Shown piece by piece: positions 24,801 to 36,657 of a stretch of DNA of 64,000 bases. The DNA lies in the NCBI GenBank assembly GCA_006538405.1, contig BJKQ01000011.1:390001-454000 (forward strand). Direction: 5' to 3'. The stretch is from Hansfordia pulvinata (Eukaryota > Ascomycota > Sordariomycetes > Xylariales). Numbering within the stretch: the first letter of the stretch is position 1; each line of letters begins with the position of its first letter. The notes below the pieces were generated by a model. It did not search any database. It saw nothing but the letters and a program-made list of their open reading frames with translations, and was not told where the DNA came from. Made by a program: the position numbers and the translations under genes.

Positions 24801-26199
24801 TCGCAACTGAGCCTGTCGTCTTATATGTCGGTAGGGGGTGGCGAGCCCCGGCGAGCCCCGGGCCAGGAACCCGCCCGTGGCAACATATACTCGTAGACAA
24901 AAAGCGCAGCTGCCCGGTCAGAATGCTTGTTCGTGCTCTGCTCTGGGGCCTGTGCACCAGGGAGGGCAGGGAAGAGCGGGAGGGAGGCAAAAGGCACTCG
25001 TACACTAACACACAAGCAGCGAGTTCCGGGGCTGATCCAGGATGGCACACAGGGCGGGCAGGGGACCAATGTGGTGGAGATGGTGCATTGCTGACCAGGG
25101 TGCGCCCAGACAAGCTCACACCCGGAGACTTTTTTTTATATTTTATTCCTATCTTCATTTCACCACAGTCGGTCCCTGTCGAGTCGGCCAAGGGTCATAT
25201 GAGACTGAAGGTGGGAGAGGGGTGGCTCGAAGAGGGAAAAAGACAGGGGCCCGAACCGGCGACTTTTCATCTTTCGTTCTTCGGGCCACCCACTGAACGC
25301 GTTTGCCAGGTCCCGTCTGCGCACGGGTCTTGGGGGCGCCTGTCAGCTTTCTCTGGGTCTGGGGAAGAGGGGGCAAGAGAGCAGGCCGCAGGGTGGGAGA
25401 GCGAGAGAGCGCGAGAGAGTTTGCTAGTGCTGCCGCGCTTGTCAGCAACGTTAAACCGTGGCGCTGAGATAATACACAGCCGCCGGCTTATTGATGAGAG
25501 GCCAAGCAAACAGCCCCAGAAGCAACTGCAGGTGCTGACATTTACTTTGCCTACGACTCCCTCTCCCAGGTACCTTGCTTGGTCTTCCCTTCTGATTGTC
25601 TCTTGGCTTGATTTGTTATAGAGTACTTGGGTAAAGAGGGCAAGGGGCCAGGACTCCCTAGCGCTGCCGCTGTCTATAGGCTGCCTGCTGCGCCCTGTGC
25701 GGGCGCCGCTCCTGCTGGGAGGATTCCAAATCCGAGGGGCTGTGAATCGAAATTGGATCAGCTCGGAATACGCGTACGCTGCGTACCTCTCGCCTCGTAC
25801 GAGTAGGGGTCGTCCCAATGCGCCGCACTCGCTCCCCGGGGTTGCTCGTAGATCCGACCCACAGGCCTAGTACTCGTAGACCACGACTTTGAACGAGGGT
25901 CTGCACAGCATGACGGCTTTGCTCATTCAGAGAGACAAAAATTAGGTAGTTAGGGTGGGGAAAGAGAACAGTGTCATGATGGGACGCCAGGGAACAATGG
26001 TGTTTGTGTGGAGTGGTAAAATAGCCGTATGCAGGCTCTCTTGAAGTATCTATCCAGAAGTGTAACGCTATGCAGAACCAAGACCCTCGCTCATCCTTTA
26101 CGCCGGGCTGGAGAAACCACCATGATCGCCGTCAAGGCTCCAGCAACCCAAAGACCACCGACCCCCAGATGTATTACCGCACTGATCGTGGCCGCCTGA
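15847..26199. other. Gene-poor block downstream of the tRNA, 10.3 kb
   Basis: No supported protein gene. The first ~1.5 kb looks less GC-rich by eye than its surroundings and has few long frames, so decayed repeat DNA is possible. From 17.7 kb on, the TACGAGTA/TACTCGTA octamer recurs often. Homopolymers occur at about 22288-22299 (G), 22858-22869 (C), 23882-23896 (G-rich) and 24534-24548 (A). The final part is the 3' flank of the transcription factor. Long frames here are mutually overlapping and rich in Arg, Ser, Pro and Gly. Confidence 0.5.
21224..21237. repeat. Perfect 14-bp palindrome TACGAGTACTCGTA
   Basis: Two inverted copies of the TACGAGTA octamer overlap by two bases to make a perfect palindrome. 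Longer partial palindromes of the same word occur at 29321-29335, 30161-30175, 31262-31275 and 33868-33881. It could be a binding site for a dimeric protein or a repeat signature. Confidence 0.7.
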
Positions 26200-27419
26200 C
26201 TACGGCCTCAAGGAGTCCATGTTGTAGCCTGTGTATATCATCGGGTCCGCCATTCCGAGCATGGCGTCCGGGTTGGAACAGGACATCATGTGGGGCTTGA
26301 TGGTGCCGTATTCTGCGTCGACGATGCCCTGGCTCATCATCATGTCCGACATGTCAAAGTCCATTTGCGGCATGAACTGCTGCGGCATCTGGGGCTGGCC
26401 CATGTTCCACTGAGCATAGCCCGGCGCGGTGGGCGAAGGGCCGGAAAACATGGTGGTGGATGGGCTTTGGCCTTCGAAGTCGCTGTACGAGGTGAAGCTC
26501 TGCGGCGATAGAGTCTGCGCGCTCTGGGGCCCAGCGAAAGCCTTGCGGTAGTCTTGTTCGATATCCGAGTGGTCAACCTCCGAGGAGCTGGCCCGCTCGG
26601 CGTGGCCCAGAGTCGGCTCCGCCTCCATGGCCTGTTCAGGGGCATGTGCGTCTCTTTCGTTCTGCTCAATCTCGAGTTCCTGGGCGAGCTTGGCCATGCC
26701 CGCTTCGTCTTCGGGGAAGACGGTATGGGGAGGCAGGTCGACGTCGGCGTTGGGGCGGATGCATCCCAGCTTGGTGGCAATGTCGTGGATGGTGGGCTGG
26801 CCTCGGTCATTCATCTCGGGCTCGGGCAGATCCCACGACTGGCCGCTACGGACCATGGAGTAGAGCTTGTGGACAGTGGCGATGAGGGCGAACTGCGTGT
26901 GCTCCAAGACCTCGGCGTACCTATGATGGCGGCGTTAGACAGCAGATCCATGGCTCTTGCTCGCGCGGCCAAAACGTACCCTCTAGGCAATTGCTTGTAT
27001 TCCGTCTTCTTTCTGGTGCCCGCAGTGCAGACGAGACCGTCGTCCTTACACCTCTTACAGGGGAATTCTCCGTCACACTATGAGCAACGCACGTTAGACT
27101 CTGAGCCGGCATGTGAGCCCCGGCAGGCCGGGACGGGAGCGGAGCGTACCTTTGTCTTCTTCATGCGGCATCTCTCACAGGCCTTCCACACTCTCTTATG
27201 CCGGCTGTCCAGGCCGTGGGGTGAGGGCGGGCCGTGGTTGTGTTCGTGGGCTGGAGAGCGAGACAGGTGCTGTGCCGACTTCTTGGCACTGCGGTTCACA
27301 GGCTTGACAGATTTGGGGTTTCCTCCCGATGGTCTGCGGGGGGCAGCAGAAGCAGCAGACGGCGCAGCGGCGGGCTTCATATTTATTTCGACGGGTGGCG
27401 CGGGCAGTTGTCTTTCCAT
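26200..27419 (-). CDS. Zn2Cys6 binuclear-cluster transcription factor, 362 aa
   Basis: Three exons: 27150-27419, 26980-27077 and 26200-26920. The introns of 72 and 59 nt both carry a CTAAC branch site. The joined protein has the full Gal4-type pattern C-x2-C-x6-C-x5-C-x2-C-x6-C (Cys at about residues 81, 84, 91, 97, 100 and 107). Intron 1 falls exactly before the third cysteine. After the finger comes KKTEYKQLPRGYAEVLEHTQFALIATVHKLYSM, a conserved block of a small Pezizomycotina regulator group, then an acidic and Met/Gln/Pro-rich C-terminus that may activate transcription. It lacks the large fungal-specific middle homology domain. The product is nuclear and binds DNA. Its targets are unknown. 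It sits alone between ~10.4 kb and ~9.2 kb of gene-free DNA. In-frame Met at residue 14 is an alternative start. Confidence 0.9.
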
Positions 27420-28561
27420 TTTGTGTTTTTCTTTTTATCTTCCTCTAGGCAGGGCGGTCGACTAATACAACAGTACGACAGCAGTCGACGGGGTTGTCCG
27501 GTGTTGTTGTTGTTGGTTAGATAAGAGGAGGTAGGAGTGCAGTACGAGTATACTGGGCACTGGTATGCAAGACGGGGGTATAGAGAGGTGACGAGAGTTG
27601 CCAGACAGGCCGGACAAGATGCTGATCGAGAAGCCGAATGGGACAATCGAAGGGGGGGCACCCGGGCATCTAATAGTTGCTGAGAAATCCGAGGGAAATG
27701 GGATACGGCGAGATGACTCGACGAGCATTATTAATAATGACCGCGCTCTGGCTCCCCGCCGGTACCTCCATGCTCACCAGGGCTGTGGACGCTGTCTGCC
27801 TGCTTCAGTGGTCCAGGGCTGCCTGCCCAGGTGCCCAGGTGCCCAGACCTCCACTAAGGTACCCCCGAGCATGGCCAAGCTGCCGTGGTGTGCTGGGTAC
27901 TTTCTGGGCGCTTCCCACGGCTCGAGCGAGCGACTGGGCAGCCCGGACTGTCCAAGACTTCCAAGGTTCATCTGGGAACGTCGCCAGGGCTGATGGTGTG
28001 TATCTAGAGCGCGATGTAGCGCCGTACCTGCCCTGCGGGTCGCTGGAGAACGGGGCGCTACAGGGCCCAGGGCTGTCAATGGATACCCGCACTCCTCCCA
28101 GGTGAGGTACGAGAGGTACATGAGGAGGTAGGTACCCGCACCTGAATGGCCGGCAGAGGCGTGGATGTAGCGGGCGCCGGCTACCAAATGTGTCCGAGTG
28201 CGGTGCGGCGGGCCCATCAACCACACCACCATCCTCACCATCTCACCTTTTCGTGCTGACAGGGGACCGCCCTTGGTCTGTCTACCTCTCGTACGAGCAT
28301 TCGCACTTTGGACCCGCCCGCAAGGCGACAAAGATCCTAGACGGGCACGGCACGCTGGACGGAGCACGAGCTAGCGCTGGCAAGACGCGAGCCTGGAGAG
28401 TCGATCCCTCGCGCCATTCGACTGTCGACTTGATGCCGAGCCTTGCCCGGGTTGGGCCAGCGCCCTGGGCCCGACTCGACAACGGGGGGGGACTGAGAGC
28501 CAGGGTGCCAGGGTCCGGCTTCCACACCCTCAACTCGTGCTCTCGGTCCTCACAATGAAGA

Positions 28562-28582
28562 GGGGGGGGGGGGGGGGGGGGG
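28562..28582 (+). repeat. G21 homopolymer
   Basis: A run of 21 G in intergenic DNA. It is prone to replication slippage and read error. Confidence 0.9.
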
Positions 28583-31500
28583 CGTTTGTTAGCCCAAGGG
28601 GGAAACGCCGTGGATGAACGGGACGACGACACGGCACGACACTGGCGAGGCGAGACGAGGCGACTGACGATGGATCATGGGCGTCTCGTGCCCGCCCGAG
28701 CCTCCCCCGTCCCGATTCCACGGCCAGCCGTCGCCGTCTCCTCGGCCCGTCCTATCACACAGCGTTTGCATGGTACGGCGAGGTTTTTCGTTGCCATCAC
28801 TATGAATCACTCTCGCTGTGCCCTCGCTGTGCCCCCGCCGTGCACGGCCACCTCGCGCTCACCCCAAGCCGAGCCTCTGGCTTTGACAGATTCCTCTCCT
28901 GGATCGGCGCTGTGTTACGTCGTGGGCGCGTGGGCGTCGTCGTCATGGAAGACGGCGAAGCTCTCACGCTCGTTCGTGCCCTCTGCCCGACCTGCAGCTT
29001 CGCCTTCCTCGCTTCGCCCTGCCTCGCCTCGCACCGCTCGCATCGGCCTCAGCTCAGCCCGGCCGCCTAACCCCGCCGTCATGGCCGAGTCACCGTCCCT
29101 CGCAAGATGACGCCTTGGGCTTCCCGGGAACTTGGGCCAAACGGTCCAAGTACAAGCCGGCGGGTACCTATTGACTGCCGCTCCGGGTGAGGACGCGCGC
29201 TAGGCGGGCGCCGTCGCCGCGGCGAGGCATTGAGCGGGCGCTACGAAAGCCCGCGGCCACGGGTCGGGCACTCGTTCACCTCTGCGGGTAATGGATCTGG
29301 GAGAAGGCACAGAGGCGAGCACTCGTACGAGTACTCATCACCGTAACTCAGCGGCTTTGGCCCCTCCCAGGTCGGACTGAGGAACGCGCGACATGCCGAC
29401 CTGCTGCCACTACTTGTTCCTGCAAGTACTCGCAAGCCCAGGTGCGACGCGCTTCCGGTTAGACACTCTTAACCTCTGACTGTTAGTCGTTCGGGCTGAG
29501 TAAAGTGTACGACAAGATGTCGCCGGGACGAATAGATCTCCGGGGTGGGATAAGCTCGCCTCCTGCAGTCTGAATTATGCTACAGGCCCTCGATTCCATA
29601 CATCTTGACATGCTGAGCATTATACATGTACTACATGCTCATGCGTTATGGCGAAGCGCCGAGGGCCTGGGAGGCATCTCTGGAAGTTATGCACCCAGCA
29701 GTCAATGTATACATTATTCGACCTACATACCAGACCTAGTTAACCGTGCCATGTTCCGGGTGCGCGACCTTGATCAGAAAAACTGCTGGGCTCGGTTATG
29801 CCGTCAAGTCTGGCCTGCACAGCCCTCATCTGGCATTAGCAGAGAATAACATAAGACAATGGTCGGCACAAGCAGGCAGTATGGGACATCATCAGTGATG
29901 GGGCCATGGCACGGGCGACTTCCGTGGCATTGGCTCGGATTCTTATCGAGCATCCGAGTCCGAGGTTGCATAAAATCTCGGGGTTTCGATTCGCGCCGCG
30001 CTGGCCAGATGGATAAGGTACATAGCGCCAGCTTTTTTTTCTCGGGGCGCGGCCGGCGGCCGGCCGACTGAGCCCCGTCTTGCCATGTGCGAAGACAGGG
30101 CTACGAGTACCTTCGCGGGCTACGGTAGGCAAGGTACTCGTAGGTAGGTAAGATGTGGGGACGAGTACTCGTACGTGATTGATTGATTGATGCCAAATCA
30201 CCAACCTCCATCGAACACCGCCTGGCCATGCGGACCTCGTCCTTCGTCGTGAGAGCACGAGTCCATTGCCGTTCGAGCGTGCCTGCCATACTTGAGTAGC
30301 TTGAGGGGAAAGTTACCAATATGCCTGGCTTAGAGGCATTCGTCGGTATGGCCATGCCGACACGTCTAATGGCATTGCCTCTTTCGGTGCTCACTCCCAA
30401 TTTCGGGGGTAATTGAGTTGAGCGGACAGCACCTAGATCGCAGTTGTGGTCTGGCGACCAGCCATCAGTCAGAGGCTATTGAAGCTACTACATGAAGGTA
30501 CTACGCCAGCGACGCCATCGTCGGTGGCTCTGCCCCTTCCTTCAAGTTCCTCGACAAACCGCCCGCGAGGCACATGCCATAGGTAAGGTACCTACATATT
30601 AACGTGTGCCTTCCGTTTTTGGGCAACACCCAAATGGTTGTCGCGAACGCTGCAGTACACACGAGTACCTCGATACGCAGACGGGATGCGCCTCTATTGC
30701 AGTGCCCAGCTGGAGTAGCGGCCAGGGCTGTAGCCTGACCGGGGTTAGACTTGTCGGTAGCCCTAACGCCGACGACTTCCGGAGATCAGAACTGATGCAC
30801 CCCTCAACTCCTTCCCTGGATGCAGCCCAGGTACATCAGTACTCGCACGTCGGATTTACGAGTACCTGCACGTTTGCGTGTGCACAGTCCCCGGGTCGGC
30901 TCTCGGCTTCATCAACACTCGCCAGGATTCCTTCACCGTCCCCGTTCTCTGCTCGACTTCGGTCCCGACACGCTCGCCTTCCTGGCGGCGCCATCATCAC
31001 TTGCCGCCGCTGCGCCTGCGTCGCCCAGCCATAGACGGTGAGCCCGACCCAGCGCGCCAGCATGATGGCGGCAGCTTTTTATCACCGGCACGACTGTCCG
31101 TGTGGTGTGGCGCCCCAATGCTCATCGGATTTACCACTCGCCCAAATCCGTATCCCGGTGACGGTGCCGGTCTCACGGCCACAGGATCGTCAGGGTCTCG
31201 CTGTGCGCGAGCCGAGCGGTGCCCACCCCCCTCGGGCGCCAGTCCAGCACCCTACGACGCCTACGAGTACTCGTGCGAGTACCTACCGCGTACTACCTTA
31301 CCTACTCTACATCACGGACGAAGGGCGTGGGACTGATCGGCAATCCCCTCAACACCTGCCACACCAAGACTGATGCGCCCGTCTCCTCGATCGTCGGTAA
31401 AACGGGTTGCAGATGCGGTTCATCGGCTGCCGAGGGGATGCATGTACTAGCAGAGCACCGCCGTACTTGGCCGCTCTGCCATATTCCTGTTCCAGTTACG

Positions 31501-34500
31501 GGCTATGCATACAGACCGCATGGATGTGACCTGACCTGTCCATGGACGCTTGTCTTGTCATCATCCATCTCGACCTTGCGCAGATATCGAGTATGGCTTC
31601 GAGCCTGCAGTGCCGACATCCCTATCAAGGACAGGTTCCACCATTTGCGGCCTTTTGTCTCGGTGCTACTCCATGTAAGGCTGCCGTTGCGCTCGCAGAA
31701 GGCCTGTGGAATCACGCGGCTTGCCCCCGCGGCTCGAGAATGGAATCGTCAGAGGCGTCCATTCGAATAGCGGCCCACTTCGTGAGCAGACCCAGAACAA
31801 AGCCTCTTACCAGGAGCAGGTTGGCAGGTTGAGAGGCGCGACTGCAATGACCGGAGCCCATCTGGACCACGAGGCAGACCAGTCATCTCTGCTTCTTTCC
31901 GCGCTCAAGACTGGCTCACTTCATCATGATATCATGACTCCCTCGACCCCGAAATCACGTTCTCGACCACGACCGACCGCGCTCCACGCCGACAGACCAC
32001 CAACATCTTGAATCGTCATGATGAATTTCGAACCTGCTGAACAGAAGTCGCAGCCTCCCAGACTTCGGTCCTGATGCGTCAAAGCAGGGCAAAATAATGC
32101 AGGCGAACCCGTTGGCTACCCTGCCGCGGCAGCCCACAAATCCCCGATGGCTTTCGGCGCAGGGTTCCGCCGTCGGGGTTCGCAGAACGATCGACCGCGC
32201 ACGTTAGTCTGTCCACGAGATTCGCCTTCTGCAGTACGAGTATCTAGGTAGTGGGCTTACGAGCACTCGGCCGACCTATGGCACGTCCCTCGAAGCTTTG
32301 CCATTGGCCAATGAGGCACCCGGGACGCCAATTTCCTGATTTGTCATTGCCACGAAGAGCACTCATTATTCAGCAGCGCAACATGCACACACACTAGTCA
32401 GCCCCTGCTTGTAAGCTGTCACGCTGTCTTGTCATCTCGAGCTGGCCGCTGCTGATGGACAGACACCAGGCCATGACTGATTAACCGCTGACCACTGCCA
32501 GCCGAACCGGCTCCGGTCTTCTCAGCCCCCGCGCCTGCGGTATGCGGCCATGCGCTGGCTGGCCTGCCCCCCAAGAAGCCTCATATCACAAGCAAACGGC
32601 ACAGTCTTTCCAGTGCGCCGGGGCTCTGCTTGCTCAGGGAGTGCGAGAACTGATGCGATGCAGAATTTGCCTTCAATTTGATACCCCCTCCTCGACAGCC
32701 GAATTCCCGCGGCACAATCTCAGCCGGGTCTTGGGATGCCGGAGTTGCCCCCTATCATGGCTCCCGTAAGCCCGTGGCCCATAATGAGACCCCGGCCCTG
32801 CCCTACGGGTACGAGTACAGGTCGAGAAATCACCTCTTCTCTTCGTGTCATGCGCCGCGCAGTGAGCGGGGACTCGCGCCCGCGACGGCGGCTCCTCGCC
32901 TTGTTACTACCGTGCTACCCTCCCTGTACGGGGTACTTCCACGCTCACCATGGCCACGAGTACTGGAAATAGGGTACATCCCATCAGCCGATGTGGGGAA
33001 AACCGGCGGCGCGGCCTTAACTCGCGTCCCGGCTTCTACCCGAAGAAGCGTTCTGTCCCCTCGAAATACACGGCTGTTCCCAGGTTTTCCCATCCGTGGC
33101 AAACGGCTCGCCCGACCTCTCACCACGCGGACCTGGGGACACCCGCCCGTGGCGACATCCAAGCATCGCCGCCGATAGCCTCGAGACGCGGCGAGCCGTG
33201 CAGCACCCAGACTTGCAGACCCCAAACCTCCCCGCATGCTCTCGTGCTACATAGATTTACCGGCCGCCATCGCATACCAAGCTTTTTGACACGGCCCTAG
33301 CGCGCTTGGACTGACTCCGGCCTGCTGGCTGGAATACCTATCGCCTATCATTTGAAGCCTTTACCCCTGCAGACGCAGCCCGCGATCGACCACGGCTGTC
33401 GCCCTGGCCTGGTTTGCTATGTCAGGCCCGGCTCCGAAGAGAGCTCGTGTCTCGAAGCCATACCAGCATGACCCTCTCTCTCGTCATGACGCAGCAAGTG
33501 TATCAGATGCACCTTTGGGTTAAGACTGGCCGGTCGTATCTCGCCCGTCATCCTGGTGGTTCTGGATACCTACGCACAGTGAGTAAGGGACATGAAGGCC
33601 TGAAACGCATCCGTTGCGTCCTGCCACCTTCTGATAACCAAAGCGACGATGCGATTGGGTGAAGCGCCGAGGACCGCGAGCCTTGTGAGGCCAAGGTATG
33701 GTATCCTGTGGCCTTGACCCTGCAGCCCGCCCCTACTCGTTGGCCTCGGAAACTAGAAAGGTCGAGACAATGGATAAAGTTCACCGTCAGCATACCTTAA
33801 GGTATCTGATCAGTCTTAGCTCTTCAATCCTTCCATGTTATCTCCCAACTGGGCGTCCTCATAGGTCTACGAGTACTCGTCCGAGTACCGAATGCGAAGA
33901 CGGCGCTAGCGGGCAACTCTCGGCGTTCCATTACTGGAATTTCTGCCCTTCTCTCTCACCTCCTTCTTCCCGCAAGCGTCGTCCCCGAATCGCCTTGGGG
34001 GTCCCTCGGGGGTGAGCGAGTTCATGCCGACTCAGATGAGTTAGCACGGCAAATGGGGGCTGGGTAGTACAGCCAGGAAGACGCCCCGACCCCATTCGCT
34101 TGCCGGGTCTGATCCAGGAACGCAGCCGCGCTCCATGTCGCGCGAGTGGCAGCACAGCCTTGCGCCGTCCGAAGCGTATTTCGCGGGCGAGGAGGGTCTG
34201 TGGGATCCAGCGGGATGGGATTGGATGGGTCGCGAGAGATCTGGCACCTGGGCTCGGCGCGGCGATCCGGGGTGGCGGCAATGCGTACGCCGCGCAAACA
34301 AGTTCTTTGGTCTGCGTCTGAGCAGACCGAAGGGATCGGCGACCTCGCCTCTTTTCGGAGAGCGAGGCCTGCATGTTTCCTGAAGCCGAACGAGGGTTGA
34401 TTGCGCGTCTCGCTCCAACGGCTCAGATCATGCGCCCGCTGGGTGTGAGATCGCCGAACCTCTGCTGCAGAGGGCACACAGCCGTGCTGGAACTCCGAGA

Positions 34501-35440
34501 GGGAGAGGCCGTCCTGGCTCCGTTCTCGGTCTACTACTGCTCGTGCCACGAACCATCAGCCCAACACCCTGCCAAGTTCCCTGGCGGCTGGTTTGACAGC
34601 GATTCGTGTGGGAGAACCCGTCTTGGCATCGCCTGTCACAGATTTCCCACCCGCCAGGAGCGCGGGCCCCGGCCCCGGCTTTTAGTGCTAGCAACCCCCC
34701 CCCCCTTTTCATATCCGCCCAGCCCCATGTGCGAAGCAGCGGCTACGTACCTACCTCCAGCTACGTAGTCTGATGCCCACCTTGTCGTCCAGGCTTTGAC
34801 TCGTGGCACGTAGTTTGAGTCCATGACTTGAAGGGGGATCATGCTGCGACGTCAGGAAGCCGGCCGCGTGGCTGCCTTGCAATGTGCGGGGACGACATAC
34901 CCGTCCGTCCCTATTCCCGCCTGCGGCTCCCAGCCAGTCGACCCAACGGCGCGCGGGCGAGGGGACCCTACGTGACATGGAACATCCTCCGAGTGAGCCA
35001 ACCCACACAACGGGCGCGTCAGACCCCTCGTCCTTCCCTGCCGGCTTCTCGGCATGGGTGTAGGTACCGGCGCACGACAGCCTGGAACGCGCGCGTGCAC
35101 TTACACGAGGCAGGCTGCCGACTGAAACGCCAGGCAAGAGACCCAGCTTTGCTAGCTGGTCAAACGTAGAGGCCGACGCAGATGGCCTCGTGACTGGACA
35201 ATACCCCAGGGAAGACGTAGGAAGCGAGACGAGACAAACGGCCGATTCCCGGTCCCCTCCCCAAATCGACTCCATACATGCATACATACATGCCTTACAC
35301 ACATGAGGTATGCAAGCACAAGCAGAGCGGTTCACACACAGCAAGGAGTGGACGGCCGTGCCGCCGCCGCAAGCGGGGCCGAGCTGGGCCAAACCACACA
35401 TATACTAAGCACAGGCATGAGAGGGTGAGGGAGGCGCTCG

Positions 35441-35465
35441 TTTTTTTTTTTTTTTTTTTTTTTTT
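35441..35465 (+). repeat. T25 homopolymer
   Basis: A run of 25 T followed by a CT-rich tract. It could be a remnant poly(A) end of a minus-strand retrocopy, but no coding relic was seen beside it. Confidence 0.9.
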
Positions 35466-36657
35466 CTCTCTCCCATGCCATGCCTCCCAGCTCCGGCTAC
35501 CCGGCACACGCGCCGCGCGTCTGCGAGACCAAGGCGAACCCTGGGGACAAGGGGAGGCGGGCAGGATCGCACCACCTATCCAGACCCCTCACCGCCCAGT
35601 CACTGTCATACAGGCAGACGTGTATACGACCCGTACTGGCTTCTATGGGAAAAGGGGGCGGAGGGGGGTTCCGGGCATGGTATGGTAAGAAGGCGGGCCG
35701 CAACCGTCACCTTCTCCAGGCGCCCCCTTTCTTATCTCTCCCTTGCTATGGCCACTTGCGAGCGCAAGTGATGGGGGATCAAGGCGGTGATAAAGGAGAA
35801 TCAGGTCTTTCACATCACCCCCCCCCCCCCCCTTCCCCCAGGTACGTTTGTGCGATTATAGGGTGGTGGTCACATGTAAGTCTTAGATTCTCTTCTCTGT
35901 TCTCCCTCTCACAATCTCTCTGACTTTGAAAAATGAAATATAGAGGTTTGGAAGCAAGGTTTTGTGAATTGACATGAATCTATCTACAGAGTCTTCATCT
36001 GAAGACGTTTTTAAGGACCAGGTAGCACCACCGCACAGTGGTATTTCCCATGACAAGGTGTATGATGAGAGTCTCTCCATGGGTAGAGCGAGCCAGATGA
36101 TGAGCATCAATGAGTTGTGTATATATTGAATTCGAAATCAGGGTATATCGTCTAATTTTGCCGTGTCGTACCATTTTCCACTCCCCTTCAGTCTCTGGCA
36201 CAAGCGAGAAGCCGAATATGGAACCAACTGAGCCAGCTATTGTAGTCCTGACAATGACAAAGTAAATCAAAACGGCCTTTATAAGCCCAGGTAGATACTG
36301 GGGTTGTGCAGCGCCACGCATTACACGGGTGCTGCAGTGTGGGTTGGCGTGGCCGCCAGACGTCAAATGGGACAGCTCCACAGTGACAAATTACCCGGCG
36401 TCCGGCTCCCGGGTACCAGCCGAGTGCTTCTATTATTACTTTCCCAGCGGGAGGCTGTGTTGGCATCAGATCTCCTTCGTGGACGTGCCGGTGAGGCGGC
36501 GCGCGAGTCTTGGTTTGGGTATGGTGGGGAGAGGATGTTGTCGTCATTGCATGCTCTACGTTGTATAGATTGTCGCTCATGGGCTGGCAAGAGTCTGGAG
36601 GCATGCTGCGTGCACACTTTGAATGAAACACTGCTTCAGGGAGCTCGGTAGACAGTC

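Larger units (their letters stand above)
27420..36657. other. Gene-poor block upstream of the transcription factor, 9.2 kb
   Basis: No supported gene. The block contains the promoter side of the Zn2Cys6 gene, a G21 run (28562-28582), a T25 run (35441-35465) and a C15 run (35818-35832). At least ten TACGAGTA/TACTCGTA copies fall between 27.5 and 33.9 kb. The last ~750 bases (35.88-36.65 kb) are visibly less GC-rich and form the 3' flank of the thioesterase gene. Frames of up to ~200 codons overlap on both strands and have no recognisable content. Confidence 0.5.

Noticed and set aside
26554..27465. Plus-strand open frame of 303 codons
   Set aside because: Antisense to all three exons and both introns of the Zn2Cys6 gene, whose spliced product is clearly recognisable.
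29980..30030. tRNA-like B-box (GGTTTCGATTCGCGCC) followed by an A-box-like stretch
   Set aside because: The boxes are in the wrong order and no acceptor or anticodon stem can be folded on either strand.
12100..34000. CRISPR array or fixed-spacing repeat array from the recurrent octamers
   Set aside because: Spacing is irregular (6 bases to several kb), the shared word is only 8-14 bp, and the genome is eukaryotic.
35441..36650. Retrotransposon remnant suggested by the T25 run and lower-GC flank
   Set aside because: No reverse transcriptase, integrase or LTR-like ends were seen. The flank is adequately explained as the 3' region of the thioesterase gene.
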